A stretch of DNA of 5,179 nt. Origin: Gammaproteobacteria bacterium. GTDB lineage: Bacteria > Pseudomonadota > Gammaproteobacteria > Chromatiales > Chromatiaceae. The notes beneath the pieces are model-generated. The model searched no databases, had not been told where the DNA came from, and saw nothing but the letters and a program-made list of their open reading frames with translations. The position numbers and the translations under genes were made by a program. Location: positions 1 to 5,179 of the forward strand of contig JAGVUH010000167.1 in NCBI GenBank assembly GCA_019136395.1, in the 5' to 3' direction. Below are positions 1-5,179 of the stretch, piece by piece. Numbering within the stretch: position 1 is the stretch's first letter; every line of letters begins with the position of its first letter.

Positions 1-10
1 GGAACCGGCT

Positions 11-427
11 GTGGCCTCCCAGCCGGAGCCGACCTTTGGCATCGACCAACTCTGCGCCCTCAGCGGCGTGGTGCGCCGCACGGTGCGCTTTTACACCCAG
101 AAGGGCCTGCTCGATCCACCCGAGGGGGCCAAACGCGGGGCGCATTACACCCGCCGCCACCTGGAGCAGCTCCTGCTGATCCGCAAGTGGCAGCAGGCTG
201 GGGTCTCCCTGGAGCGTATCGGCCGCCTGCTGCGCGGGGATCTGAGTGAACTGCCCCCGCCCACCGCGCCCGGGACGGTGGAGGTGTGGAGCCGCGTGAC
301 CCTGCGGCCCGGCCTGGAGGTCCATCTGGAGCCGGGCCGGCTGGGGCTTGACCCGGAACAGGTGCGGTTGCTGCTGGCGCGGATTGTCCGGGTCGTGGCG
401 GAGCCCGATGACCTGTCCGCGGTCTAG
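11..427 (+). CDS. MerR-like HTH transcriptional regulator, small (138 aa), start uncertain
   Basis: The product is a probable DNA-binding regulator. Residues 9-38 form the MerR-type winged HTH, with the signature RRTVRFYTQKGLL (22-34) containing the typical R-x-V-R-F/Y-Y core. Wing and second helix-turn-helix follow: YTRRHLEQLLLIRKW (46-60) and QQAGVSLERIGRLL (61-74). A proline-rich linker (82-87) leads to a short C-terminal part with a strand-like stretch VEVWSRVTLRPGLEVHLEPG (90-109) and an amphipathic helix (114-130). The usual long dimerisation coiled coil of classical MerR proteins is not evident. The only cysteine is C15, so a Hg/Cu-type metal site is unlikely and the signal is unknown. 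The start used here is a GTG with a weak GGAA six bases before it. The frame is open to the left edge, so an earlier start is possible. It is separated from the GTPase operon by 460 bases and two inverted repeats, so co-transcription is doubtful. Its targets may lie outside the window. Confidence 0.82.
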   Translation: MASQPEPTFGIDQLCALSGVVRRTVRFYTQKGLLDPPEGAKRGAHYTRRHLEQLLLIRKWQQAGVSLERIGRLLRGDLSELPPPTAPGTVEVWSRVTLRPGLEVHLEPGRLGLDPEQVRLLLARIVRVVAEPDDLSAV

Positions 428-444
428 ATCCACTGCCCCTGGCG

Positions 445-474
445 GCCCGGCCGTCAACCGGTTTCCGGCCCGGC
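445..474. repeat. Inverted repeat around an AACCGGTT palindrome
   Basis: The arms GGCCG (449-453) and CGGCC (466-470) flank the 8-base palindrome AACCGGTT (456-463). Three further pairs (445-447 with 472-474) lie beyond one C-C mismatch. It sits 17 bases after the regulator stop codon. No T-tract follows, so it is not a classical intrinsic terminator by itself. It could be an operator, or a hairpin protecting the mRNA 3' end. The pairing is seen directly; the role is not known. Confidence 0.4.
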
Positions 475-505
475 AGACGCCCGCTGCGTCACGGTGGGGC
501 GTTTT
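475..505 (+). terminator. Weak candidate intrinsic terminator after the regulator gene
   Basis: ACGCCC (477-482) pairs with GGGCGT (497-502), and the right arm runs into TTT (503-505). The loop is 14 bases, and an alternative hairpin GACGC/GCGTC (476-480 with 486-490) competes with it. The T-run is only four bases counting the last base of the stem. It would end the MerR-like transcript about 75 bases after its stop. The pairing is seen directly; terminator activity is inferred. Confidence 0.35.
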
Positions 506-553
506 GCGCTAGGTCAGGGTGTGGCGTCTCCTCGCCCTGTTGCCCCAAGACCG

Positions 554-583
554 TTTATCGTACCTTGCCGTCAAGGGTATGAT
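554..583 (+). promoter_or_regulatory. Candidate sigma-70-type promoter for the leader and GTPase operon
   Basis: TATGAT (578-583) matches the -10 consensus at five of six positions. TTTATC (554-559) is a poor -35 (three of six) at 18-base spacing. A weak -35 is typical of promoters that need an activator. Transcription from about 590 would give a leader of about 300 bases before the first GTPase. The -10 box lies between the arms CAAGG and CCTTG, so a bound regulator could cover it. No better pair was found between 428 and 887. Confidence 0.3.
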
Positions 584-592
584 CCTTGCCGT
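561..592. repeat. Interleaved direct and inverted repeats over the candidate -10 box (operator-like)
   Basis: The nonamer CCTTGCCGT occurs at 563-571 and 584-592, a 21-base repeat period equal to two helical turns. Between the copies lies CAAGG (572-576), which forms a dyad with CCTTG on either side: CCTTG-CCGT-CAAGG (563-576) and CAAGG-GTATGAT-CCTTG (572-588). The second dyad centres on the TATGAT box. A related heptamer, TCGTACC, flanks the area at 558-564 and 609-615. This geometry suits a dimeric repressor or activator, but the protein is unknown. The MerR-like product upstream is one possible candidate and nothing here proves it. Confidence 0.45.
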
Positions 593-632
593 ATTGTGAC
601 AACTTCTGTCGTACCGCTGGAATACCTTCTTT

Positions 633-669
633 ACCAAGGCCCACAGCGTTATCGCCTCGTGGGCCTGGG
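633..669 (+). other. Strong hairpin in the leader of the GTPase operon
   Basis: AGGCCCAC (637-644) is a perfect complement of GTGGGCCT (659-666), closing a 14-base loop. Beyond one A-G mismatch, CC (634-635) pairs with GG (668-669). No T-tract follows, so it is not a terminator. The flanks also carry the direct repeat ACCAAGG (633-639 and 670-676). It would form an RNA stem about 45 bases after the candidate transcription start. The complementarity is seen directly; the role (stability, attenuation or protein binding) is unknown. Confidence 0.45.
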
Positions 670-712
670 ACCAAGGGGAAAGGAGCAGCTTGTCAACTTG
701 CAGGGGATAAAC

Positions 713-883
713 ATGGCGCTGGCTACCCTGTTGGTCGGGGGCAGTGACTCGCCATCCGTCCTTTCAGGCACTGGACGGTTCTGGGACGGGGCTTTTGGTC
801 CCCAGGGACCAGCCCGGTGCCGACCGAGTCAAGGCGCTGACCCTGAGAACCTTGGGGCTTACCAACAACACAAAGGGGAATAG
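713..883 (+). CDS. Possible small leader ORF, 56 aa, unrecognised
   Basis: An ATG at 713 follows AGGGG (702-706) at a good ribosome-binding distance. The frame reads 56 codons to TAG at 881-883, four bases before the start of the first GTPase, which would allow translational coupling. The same frame is open upstream to a GTG at 494 (129 aa), but that start has no convincing ribosome-binding site. The product begins MALATLLVGGSDSPSVLSG and is rich in Gly, Pro and Ser, with no recognised domain, signal peptide or membrane segment. The frame overlaps the proposed structured RNA (741-835), which argues that the base sequence is shaped by RNA pairing rather than by a protein. In GC-rich DNA a frame of this length arises easily by chance. 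It is kept only because of the ribosome-binding site and the stop/start spacing. Confidence 0.2.
   Translation: MALATLLVGGSDSPSVLSGTGRFWDGAFGPQGPARCRPSQGADPENLGAYQQHKGE
741..835 (+). ncRNA. Candidate structured leader RNA: three-way junction with possible pseudoknot
   Basis: Four sets of complementary segments fit one fold. P1 pairs TGACTCG (745-751) with CGAGTCA (825-831). It can extend through tandem A-G/G-A pairs (743-744 with 832-833) to GC/GC (741-742 with 834-835). P2 pairs CCGTCC (756-761) with GGACGG (773-778) around an 11-base loop. P3 pairs GGGCT (789-793) with AGCCC (811-815), then, after a TTT bulge, GGTCC (797-801) with GGACC (806-810) around a four-base loop. The P2 loop bases GGCACT (767-772) can also pair with GGTGCC (816-821) in the strand that closes the junction, giving a pseudoknot. 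It lies 53 bases before the first GTPase start, in the place of a cis-regulatory leader. I do not recognise it as a known riboswitch class. The pairings are seen directly; existence as an RNA and function are inferred, and GC-rich DNA gives some chance stems. Confidence 0.35.
872..880 (+). promoter_or_regulatory. Ribosome-binding site of the first GTPase gene
   Basis: AAAGGGGAA ends seven bases before the ATG at 888 and is the best Shine-Dalgarno match near it. A second AGGTGA (882-887) touches the ATG and is too close to serve this start. The GTG at 884 is not an alternative start because its frame closes after five codons. An almost identical string, AAGGGGAAAGG, occurs at 673-683 in the leader without a start codon at the right distance. 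Confidence 0.6.
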
Positions 884-887
884 GTGA

Positions 888-2525
888 ATGAACCATCTTG
901 AGCAACTCGTCACCCTGTCACGGCAAATTGGCATCGAGGCGGAACTACCCGCGGGTGACCTGGTTTGTGCCTTCGTCGGCGAGTGGAATGCCGGCAAGAG
1001 TTCGCTGCTCAATGCCCTGACCGGCGTCGGCCTGCCGGCCCGTCCCACGTCGACCACCCGCACCCTGGTGAGGTTATCGCGGGCAACCACGGATGAGGCC
1101 TCAGCCTCGCTCACCACCATGGACGGGGAACACACCACTTTCAGTGGCCTGGCGGCCCTGGACGTCCTGCAACGCTCCATGGAGCACCTGGCCGAAATCA
1201 CCCTCCAGGCCCCTGGACTGGATATCCCCCCCGGGGTGGTCTTCGTCGATACCCCGGGCTTCAATGACCAGGATCAGATCGCCTCCACCCGGGCTGAAAC
1301 CGTGCAGGCCGATGTCGTGGTCTTCGTCCTGCAGGCCATCGGCTCGGTCATCAACCAGACGCAGATGGACTTCATTAACCAGGTCCTGCTGACCAAGGGC
1401 AGCCTGGAGGACATCCTCTTCGTCGTCACCCACGCCGACCTGCTGGATCATCCCGGTGAGCGGGACGAGATCGCTGAGCGTTATCGAACCCTGTTCGGTG
1501 ACCAGGCGGCCGACCGGCTCTTTCTGGTGAGCATCCCGGACCAAGCCGGGGTTGCGCCCTTCAAGCTGCGGCTTTACGACCACCTGAATGAACGCCTGCC
1601 TCACCTGCTCCTGGACCGGCGCCGGCGGCTGGGCAAGCAACTGGCGCTGAAATTGCGCCAGGAAGTGGAACGACGCCAGGCCCTGCTGGCCGTGCAGCGG
1701 GACCAGAGTGCCGAACAGATCCACAACCTGGAGGAGCAGATCAGCGGGGCGCGCCAGCGCGAACGCGAACAGCGCCAGGCGTTGCGGGACAAATACCGCC
1801 AGCGCCTGCGTGAAACGGAACGTCAGATTGGCGACGCGGCTGACCGGACCATCGACGTGATCGAACGGCAGATGCTTGGCATGAGCCTGGAGCAGTTGCA
1901 GGCCAAGGGGACCGTCGAGCGTATTTTTGAGGAGGCCCTCCAGGCGGACTTCAAGACGGAGGTGGATAAGTATCTCCAGGAATTCATGCAATCCTTGCAA
2001 GCCGATGTGGATGGCGCCCAACGCTTCTCCTCGGACTTGCTGCGGAGCCTCGCGATCAATCTGCCCGCCTACGATTCGCCGCTGGTCAAGATCAGCGCCG
2101 AGCACCTGCTGCCCATCGCCGCCATTGGCTCGATCGCCCTCTTCGGCTGGTTGAGCATCCCTACCCTGATATTAGGGTATCTCGCGTTCAAGTCGCGCGA
2201 CATGGGCCTGACCCGGGCTGATCGGACCGGCCTTTTCGATAAAATTCTGGAGTCGGGTCAGAACCTGATGACGGGCGCTTATCGCCAGGCGGTCGGGATG
2301 GCCGTCGCGCGTGCCATCACCGGGTACCGTGACCAGGTCATTGACTTTTTGCAACAAACAGTTTCGACGGTGACGGAACGGGCCCTCGCCCAGATCAACG
2401 GTGTCGAGACCCTGGAGCATTCCTACTGGCAATTGCGCAACAGCACCGACCTGGTCGAACAGGAGGCCCTGTTGGACCAGATCAGGTATGCCCTCACCGC
2501 CAGCGACATCAACCTGCCCGCTTGA
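888..2525 (+). CDS. Dynamin-like GTPase, first of three (545 aa)
   Basis: The product is a large GTPase of the bacterial dynamin-like type, expected to bind and hydrolyse GTP and to act at membranes. G1 is GEWNAGKS (31-38), G2 is probably in TSTT (54-57), and G3 is DTPG (121-124). The G4 position is THAD (181-184), where N and K of the canonical NKxD are replaced, so nucleotide specificity may be altered. Only 30 residues precede the P-loop. A highly charged helical region likely to form a coiled coil spans about 245-330 and is rich in Arg, Gln and Glu. A hydrophobic stretch at 405-435 could be a membrane-inserting paddle or hairpin. More helix follows to the end. No signal peptide is seen. 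The start at 888 is supported by the ribosome-binding site, and the 30-residue lead fits the fold. The stop overlaps the next gene's ribosome-binding site, so it is the promoter-proximal gene of a three-gene operon. No membership in a named subfamily can be assigned from sequence alone; YfjP-type or Leo-type GTPases are alternatives. Confidence 0.88.
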   Translation: MNHLEQLVTLSRQIGIEAELPAGDLVCAFVGEWNAGKSSLLNALTGVGLPARPTSTTRTLVRLSRATTDEASASLTTMDGEHTTFSGLAALDVLQRSMEHLAEITLQAPGLDIPPGVVFVDTPGFNDQDQIASTRAETVQADVVVFVLQAIGSVINQTQMDFINQVLLTKGSLEDILFVVTHADLLDHPGERDEIAERYRTLFGDQAADRLFLVSIPDQAGVAPFKLRLYDHLNERLPHLLLDRRRRLGKQLALKLRQEVERRQALLAVQRDQSAEQIHNLEEQISGARQREREQRQALRDKYRQRLRETERQIGDAADRTIDVIERQMLGMSLEQLQAKGTVERIFEEALQADFKTEVDKYLQEFMQSLQADVDGAQRFSSDLLRSLAINLPAYDSPLVKISAEHLLPIAAIGSIALFGWLSIPTLILGYLAFKSRDMGLTRADRTGLFDKILESGQNLMTGAYRQAVGMAVARAITGYRDQVIDFLQQTVSTVTERALAQINGVETLEHSYWQLRNSTDLVEQEALLDQIRYALTASDINLPA

Positions 2526-2530
2526 AGGAG
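2524..2530 (+). promoter_or_regulatory. Ribosome-binding site overlapping the first GTPase stop codon
   Basis: GAAGGAG starts inside the TGA stop (2523-2525) and ends seven bases before the ATG at 2538. This is a near-ideal Shine-Dalgarno site. Overlap with the stop means a ribosome finishing the first GTPase covers the initiation site of the second, which fits translational coupling and similar expression of both. Confidence 0.7.
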
Positions 2531-2537
2531 CACTTAC

Positions 2538-4373
2538 ATGGCCGTTAATCTCACGCACCGGGCCACACTACTCGACCTCTACCGGGAACTCCAAGACCAC
2601 CCCTACCCCGGCAGCGACGAGGCTGAACTTGAGGCCTTGGCGGGCGACGCCCAACGCCTGCGGGATGAAGTCTTCACAATCGCCTTCATCGGGCGCTTCT
2701 CGGTCGGCAAGTCGAAACTCATCAATTGCCTCTTTCTCGGCGAGGAAGTGCTTACCGTTAACCTCAAACCGACCACGGCGCAGCTCATGCGCATCGGCTA
2801 CGGTCCCCAACCCGCTCTTTGGCTGCTGCATGGGGAAGAAGACGATACCAAAAAAGCCGGGGTAGCTGAGCGCGAGGCCCTGGTGCCACCGGGTGGTGAC
2901 GTTGATGCCATCTCCGCCGCGATCAAGCTCCACACCACCCACCTCGGCAAGCCACGCCGTGGCGATGCCGGCCTTTTTCAGCTTGACTGGCCCAACGGTC
3001 TGTTCTTCAAGGATGGCGTCCAACTCCTCGACACTATCGGCACCGAAGACATCGATGACCGTTTCATCGACGAGACTTACGCGGCGATCCGGCAAAGTGA
3101 TGCCGTGGTCATGATCCTGAGCATGCTCCAGCCCCTCACCGCATCAGAGCTACGCTTCATCGACCAGCATCTGCAGGGTACCGGCAAAAAGGTCTTCCTG
3201 GTGGTCAACAAGGCCGATGGGCGCTCCCCCGAGGGACAAAGGGAGGTTCTCGACGATCTGCGTCACCGCTTCAGCGCCCGCTACCGGGACAGCCAGGTGC
3301 GGGCGGAAGACCGGATTTTCCCCGTGTCCGCCAAGACGGGCGAGGGTCTGGACGAACTGCGCGAGCGGCTGGTGCGGTTCATCACCGATGAACGGCTGGG
3401 GGAAATTCTCCGTAGCCACGGTTCGGGCTTGCAGTCCCGCCTGCAAGGCTGGCTCGTGGTCTGCCAGCGGGATCTGAACAATAACAAGGTCAAGAAGGCC
3501 GGGGACGAGCGCCAACTGCGCGAGACGCAAGACCGCTTGCGTGCCCTGGCCGAGGGGCTGGAGCGGGATCGAGACCGGCTAGAGGACATTCGGGTCGACC
3601 TGGAGGATGACCTCCATTCGTTGGTTAACGATCTGCGCCGGAATTGTGAACGGCGGCTGCAATCCTACCAACTGCAAGCCAGCAGCATAGAGATCATGAC
3701 CACCGATTTTGGCATGTTCTTCCAGAACGAGGCCAGCGAAGTCACCGACCGTATGCAGCGCAGCGCTACCAAACAGTTACAAAGGCGTCTCGGAACATTG
3801 GCAGGCATTGATGCGTTATCTCTTGACAAACTCACGGCAAGCGAGGGGGAAGAATTCGGCAAAGTTTTTGACAACCTTCTGTTAAGTACTGGCACCGGCT
3901 CCGTACTCGCCGGCATTGTCGCTACCGTGACGGCACTGCAGACAGCACTCGCCACCCCTATTCCCTGGTGGGCAACGGGTACAACTACCGTGACTGCCTT
4001 TGCTGGTGCACTGGTTCCTTGGGCACTACCAGCCATTATTGGCGGTATTGCCCTGCTATTTGGTGCCGATGCTTTTAGAAAAAATTGGCGCGAACAGGCC
4101 CGCCAGCAGTTCCTCTCTGCAGCCAGACCAGGGCTGGACAAAGCCTGCGCCGATTTGAAGCTAAATCTCAAAAACCAATTGGGTGACTATGTCACCCAGG
4201 CCTGGCAGGAAGCCGAGCGGCGGGTCGGGCGGGATCGCAAGGCATTGGAGCAACTGATAGCTGAGACCGACTTGTCCGCCATTGATGCTCAGATCTCCAC
4301 CTTGCACCAAGAAAAGCAACGCTTGACAAAAGTCCAGCAGGAACTGGCCAACCTGCTTAAGGATATCGACTGA
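2538..4373 (+). CDS. Dynamin-like GTPase, second of three (611 aa)
   Basis: This is a dynamin-family GTPase with the most complete motif set of the three: G1 GRFSVGKS (52-59), G2 in KPTTAQ (77-82), G3 as DTIG (165-168, with Ile for the usual Pro), canonical G4 NKAD (224-227), and a G5-like SAK (264-266). The residue after the P-loop serine is Lys (GKSK), which is unusual. A charged helical segment rich in Arg, Glu and Leu covers about 318-375, a stalk-like region. A long hydrophobic part at 452-509, with two or three possible segments and a PIPWW motif between them, is a likely membrane anchor or paddle. A final amphipathic helix (565-610) looks like a coiled coil that folds back on the stalk. 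The start has a strong ribosome-binding site 12 bases after the first GTPase. Positions 3780-4080 are about 50% G+C by my count, well below the gene's first half, and code for the stalk end and membrane part. Known tandem bacterial dynamin-like proteins form hetero-oligomers that tether or remodel membranes; that role is inferred here. Confidence 0.88.
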   Translation: MAVNLTHRATLLDLYRELQDHPYPGSDEAELEALAGDAQRLRDEVFTIAFIGRFSVGKSKLINCLFLGEEVLTVNLKPTTAQLMRIGYGPQPALWLLHGEEDDTKKAGVAEREALVPPGGDVDAISAAIKLHTTHLGKPRRGDAGLFQLDWPNGLFFKDGVQLLDTIGTEDIDDRFIDETYAAIRQSDAVVMILSMLQPLTASELRFIDQHLQGTGKKVFLVVNKADGRSPEGQREVLDDLRHRFSARYRDSQVRAEDRIFPVSAKTGEGLDELRERLVRFITDERLGEILRSHGSGLQSRLQGWLVVCQRDLNNNKVKKAGDERQLRETQDRLRALAEGLERDRDRLEDIRVDLEDDLHSLVNDLRRNCERRLQSYQLQASSIEIMTTDFGMFFQNEASEVTDRMQRSATKQLQRRLGTLAGIDALSLDKLTASEGEEFGKVFDNLLLSTGTGSVLAGIVATVTALQTALATPIPWWATGTTTVTAFAGALVPWALPAIIGGIALLFGADAFRKNWREQARQQFLSAARPGLDKACADLKLNLKNQLGDYVTQAWQEAERRVGRDRKALEQLIAETDLSAIDAQISTLHQEKQRLTKVQQELANLLKDID

Positions 4374-4376
4374 CCC

Positions 4377-5179
4377 ATGGACGGGCATTGGTCTGACCAG
4401 ATCATCCCGGAGACCGACGTTCCTTCGGACGACCGCTACACCCGTTTTCCCTTCAGCGACAACGTGCACGTCCGGCGTCTGGTGGATGCTTACCAGCGCC
4501 TGGGCGTGCTTCATTTCGCCGAACCCCGGGTGGAGAGCGAGCGCCAGAACCTGCGCATCCGCATTCATAAAGCCTTCAAGCGGATGGAGGAGCGTCAGAT
4601 TTCCCTGGTCGTGGCCGGCGGCTGGAACGCCGGCAAGTCCACGGTCATCAACGCTTTTCTCGGCGAATCCTGGATGCCGATGAACGTCAACCGGGAAACC
4701 GTGACGGTCAACCGCATCCTGGGGGGCGCGGAGCGGTACCTTCATGTCCATTTCCGTGAAGGACACCTTCCCCGCCAATTGCGCCACGCGTATCAGGATG
4801 TCGACTTTGTCCACTACAAGTTACGCGAACTTGGGGCAAGTCATCGCGAAGCTATCGAGCGCATCGACATTTGCTACCCAGGACACCCTTTTCTCACCTG
4901 GATGATGCTGATCGATACCCCGGGGTCGGATTTCTCCACGCGTGATGACCACGTCAGCCAACCCCTCATTGACGATGCGGATGTCCTGGTCTGGGTCATG
5001 CACATCGAGGGGCCACGCCAACCTGACCTGGCCGCCTTGCGCGCTTTTCGTCGCCGCAATCCAGGTAGTCGCCTGCTGGCGATAGTCAATTACGCCGACT
5101 TGCTTGATGAAAGTGAATGGGAGGAGGTACTGGCCGATAAGCGGGCAACTTTGGGCGAAGAAGCCGATGCGGTCTTCCT
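4377..5179 (+). CDS. Dynamin-like GTPase, third of three, partial (first 267 codons)
   Basis: The frame opens at ATG 4377, three bases after the previous stop, and runs off the right edge without a stop. The N-terminal part (1-75) is mostly helical and charged. G1 is GGWNAGKS (81-88), sharing the WNAGKS core with the first GTPase. G2 is likely T108 or T110 in ETVTVN. G3 is DTPG (180-183). G4 is NYAD (238-241), with Tyr in place of the conserved Lys. Between G1 and G3 lies an insert rich in His, Arg and Tyr (120-170). The start is fixed upstream by the in-frame TGA at 4371. The only ribosome-binding-like string, AAGGA (4359-4363), is 13 bases away, so translation probably depends on coupling to the second GTPase. 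The missing C-terminus should show whether a stalk and membrane segment are present. It could instead be a shorter ribosome-binding-type GTPase. Confidence 0.82.
   Translation, partial: MDGHWSDQIIPETDVPSDDRYTRFPFSDNVHVRRLVDAYQRLGVLHFAEPRVESERQNLRIRIHKAFKRMEERQISLVVAGGWNAGKSTVINAFLGESWMPMNVNRETVTVNRILGGAERYLHVHFREGHLPRQLRHAYQDVDFVHYKLRELGASHREAIERIDICYPGHPFLTWMMLIDTPGSDFSTRDDHVSQPLIDDADVLVWVMHIEGPRQPDLAALRAFRRRNPGSRLLAIVNYADLLDESEWEEVLADKRATLGEEADAVF

Noticed and set aside
445..474. Inverted repeat as an intrinsic terminator
   Set aside because: No T-run follows the right arm; it is listed as an inverted repeat only.
741..835. Structured RNA as a retron msr/msd or other defence ncRNA
   Set aside because: No reverse transcriptase or nuclease partner lies in the window, so a cis-acting leader is the simpler reading.
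494..883. 129-aa open frame beginning at a GTG
   Set aside because: There is no good ribosome-binding site at 494, no recognisable domain, and the frame crosses the terminator-like and promoter-like region. Only the shorter 713 start was kept, at low confidence.
428..887. tRNA, CRISPR array or insertion-sequence end in the intergenic gap
   Set aside because: I saw no tRNA T-loop or acceptor pairing, no regularly spaced repeats with unique spacers, and no transposase remnant or terminal inverted repeats.
1101..2105. Long open frame on the minus strand (334 aa) inside the first GTPase
   Set aside because: It lies opposite a clearly real GTPase gene. Long antisense frames are common in GC-rich DNA, and its translation shows no domain.
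4371..4379. Third GTPase start as a sequencing error splitting one fused gene
   Set aside because: The second GTPase has a full-length dynamin-like plan ending in a coiled coil, and the third has its own start and N-terminal region. Two genes are more likely, though the shared frame is reported as a finding.
4161..4814. Minus-strand frame of 217 aa over the second/third GTPase junction
   Set aside because: It overlaps both the end of one GTPase and the P-loop region of the next on the other strand. No motif or ribosome-binding site supports it.

Overview
The window is GC-rich with dense, short-spaced genes, which fits a proteobacterium. A gammaproteobacterium of the purple-sulfur-bacteria type is a guess from codon and protein style only; no marker gene fixes the taxon. 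All supported genes are on the + strand.

Layout. (1) Positions 11-427 hold a small MerR-like HTH regulator whose true start may lie left of the window. (2) Positions 428-887 are a 460-base gap. Just after the regulator it carries two inverted repeats, the second being a weak terminator candidate. From about 540 it becomes less GC-rich (about 52% in my count of 541-660). This part holds a promoter-like -10 box inside a dyad, a strong hairpin, and an 87-to-95-base segment (741-835) that can fold as a three-way junction with a possible pseudoknot. A 56-codon reading frame (713-883) overlaps that segment and ends 4 bases before the next start. (3) Positions 888-5179 hold three consecutive genes for dynamin-like, P-loop GTPases: 545 aa, 611 aa, and a third cut by the right edge after 267 codons. 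Gaps are only 12 and 3 bases, so they almost certainly form one operon.

How the parts may work together. The two complete GTPases have the bacterial dynamin-like plan: N-terminal GTPase domain, long helical or coiled-coil stalk, and a hydrophobic segment that could insert in a membrane. Bacterial dynamin-like proteins are commonly encoded in tandem and can assemble as hetero-oligomers (the Campylobacter DLP1/DLP2 pair and the E. coli LeoA/B/C genes). The three proteins here are divergent and differ in their G4 nucleotide-specificity motif (THAD, NKAD, NYAD), so a division of labour in one membrane-remodelling machine is a reasonable inference. Dynamin-like cassettes have been linked to phage defence (Eleos, related to LeoABC; B. 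subtilis DynA), but nothing in this window proves a defence role. The most unusual item is the potentially structured leader RNA ahead of the triple GTPase operon.
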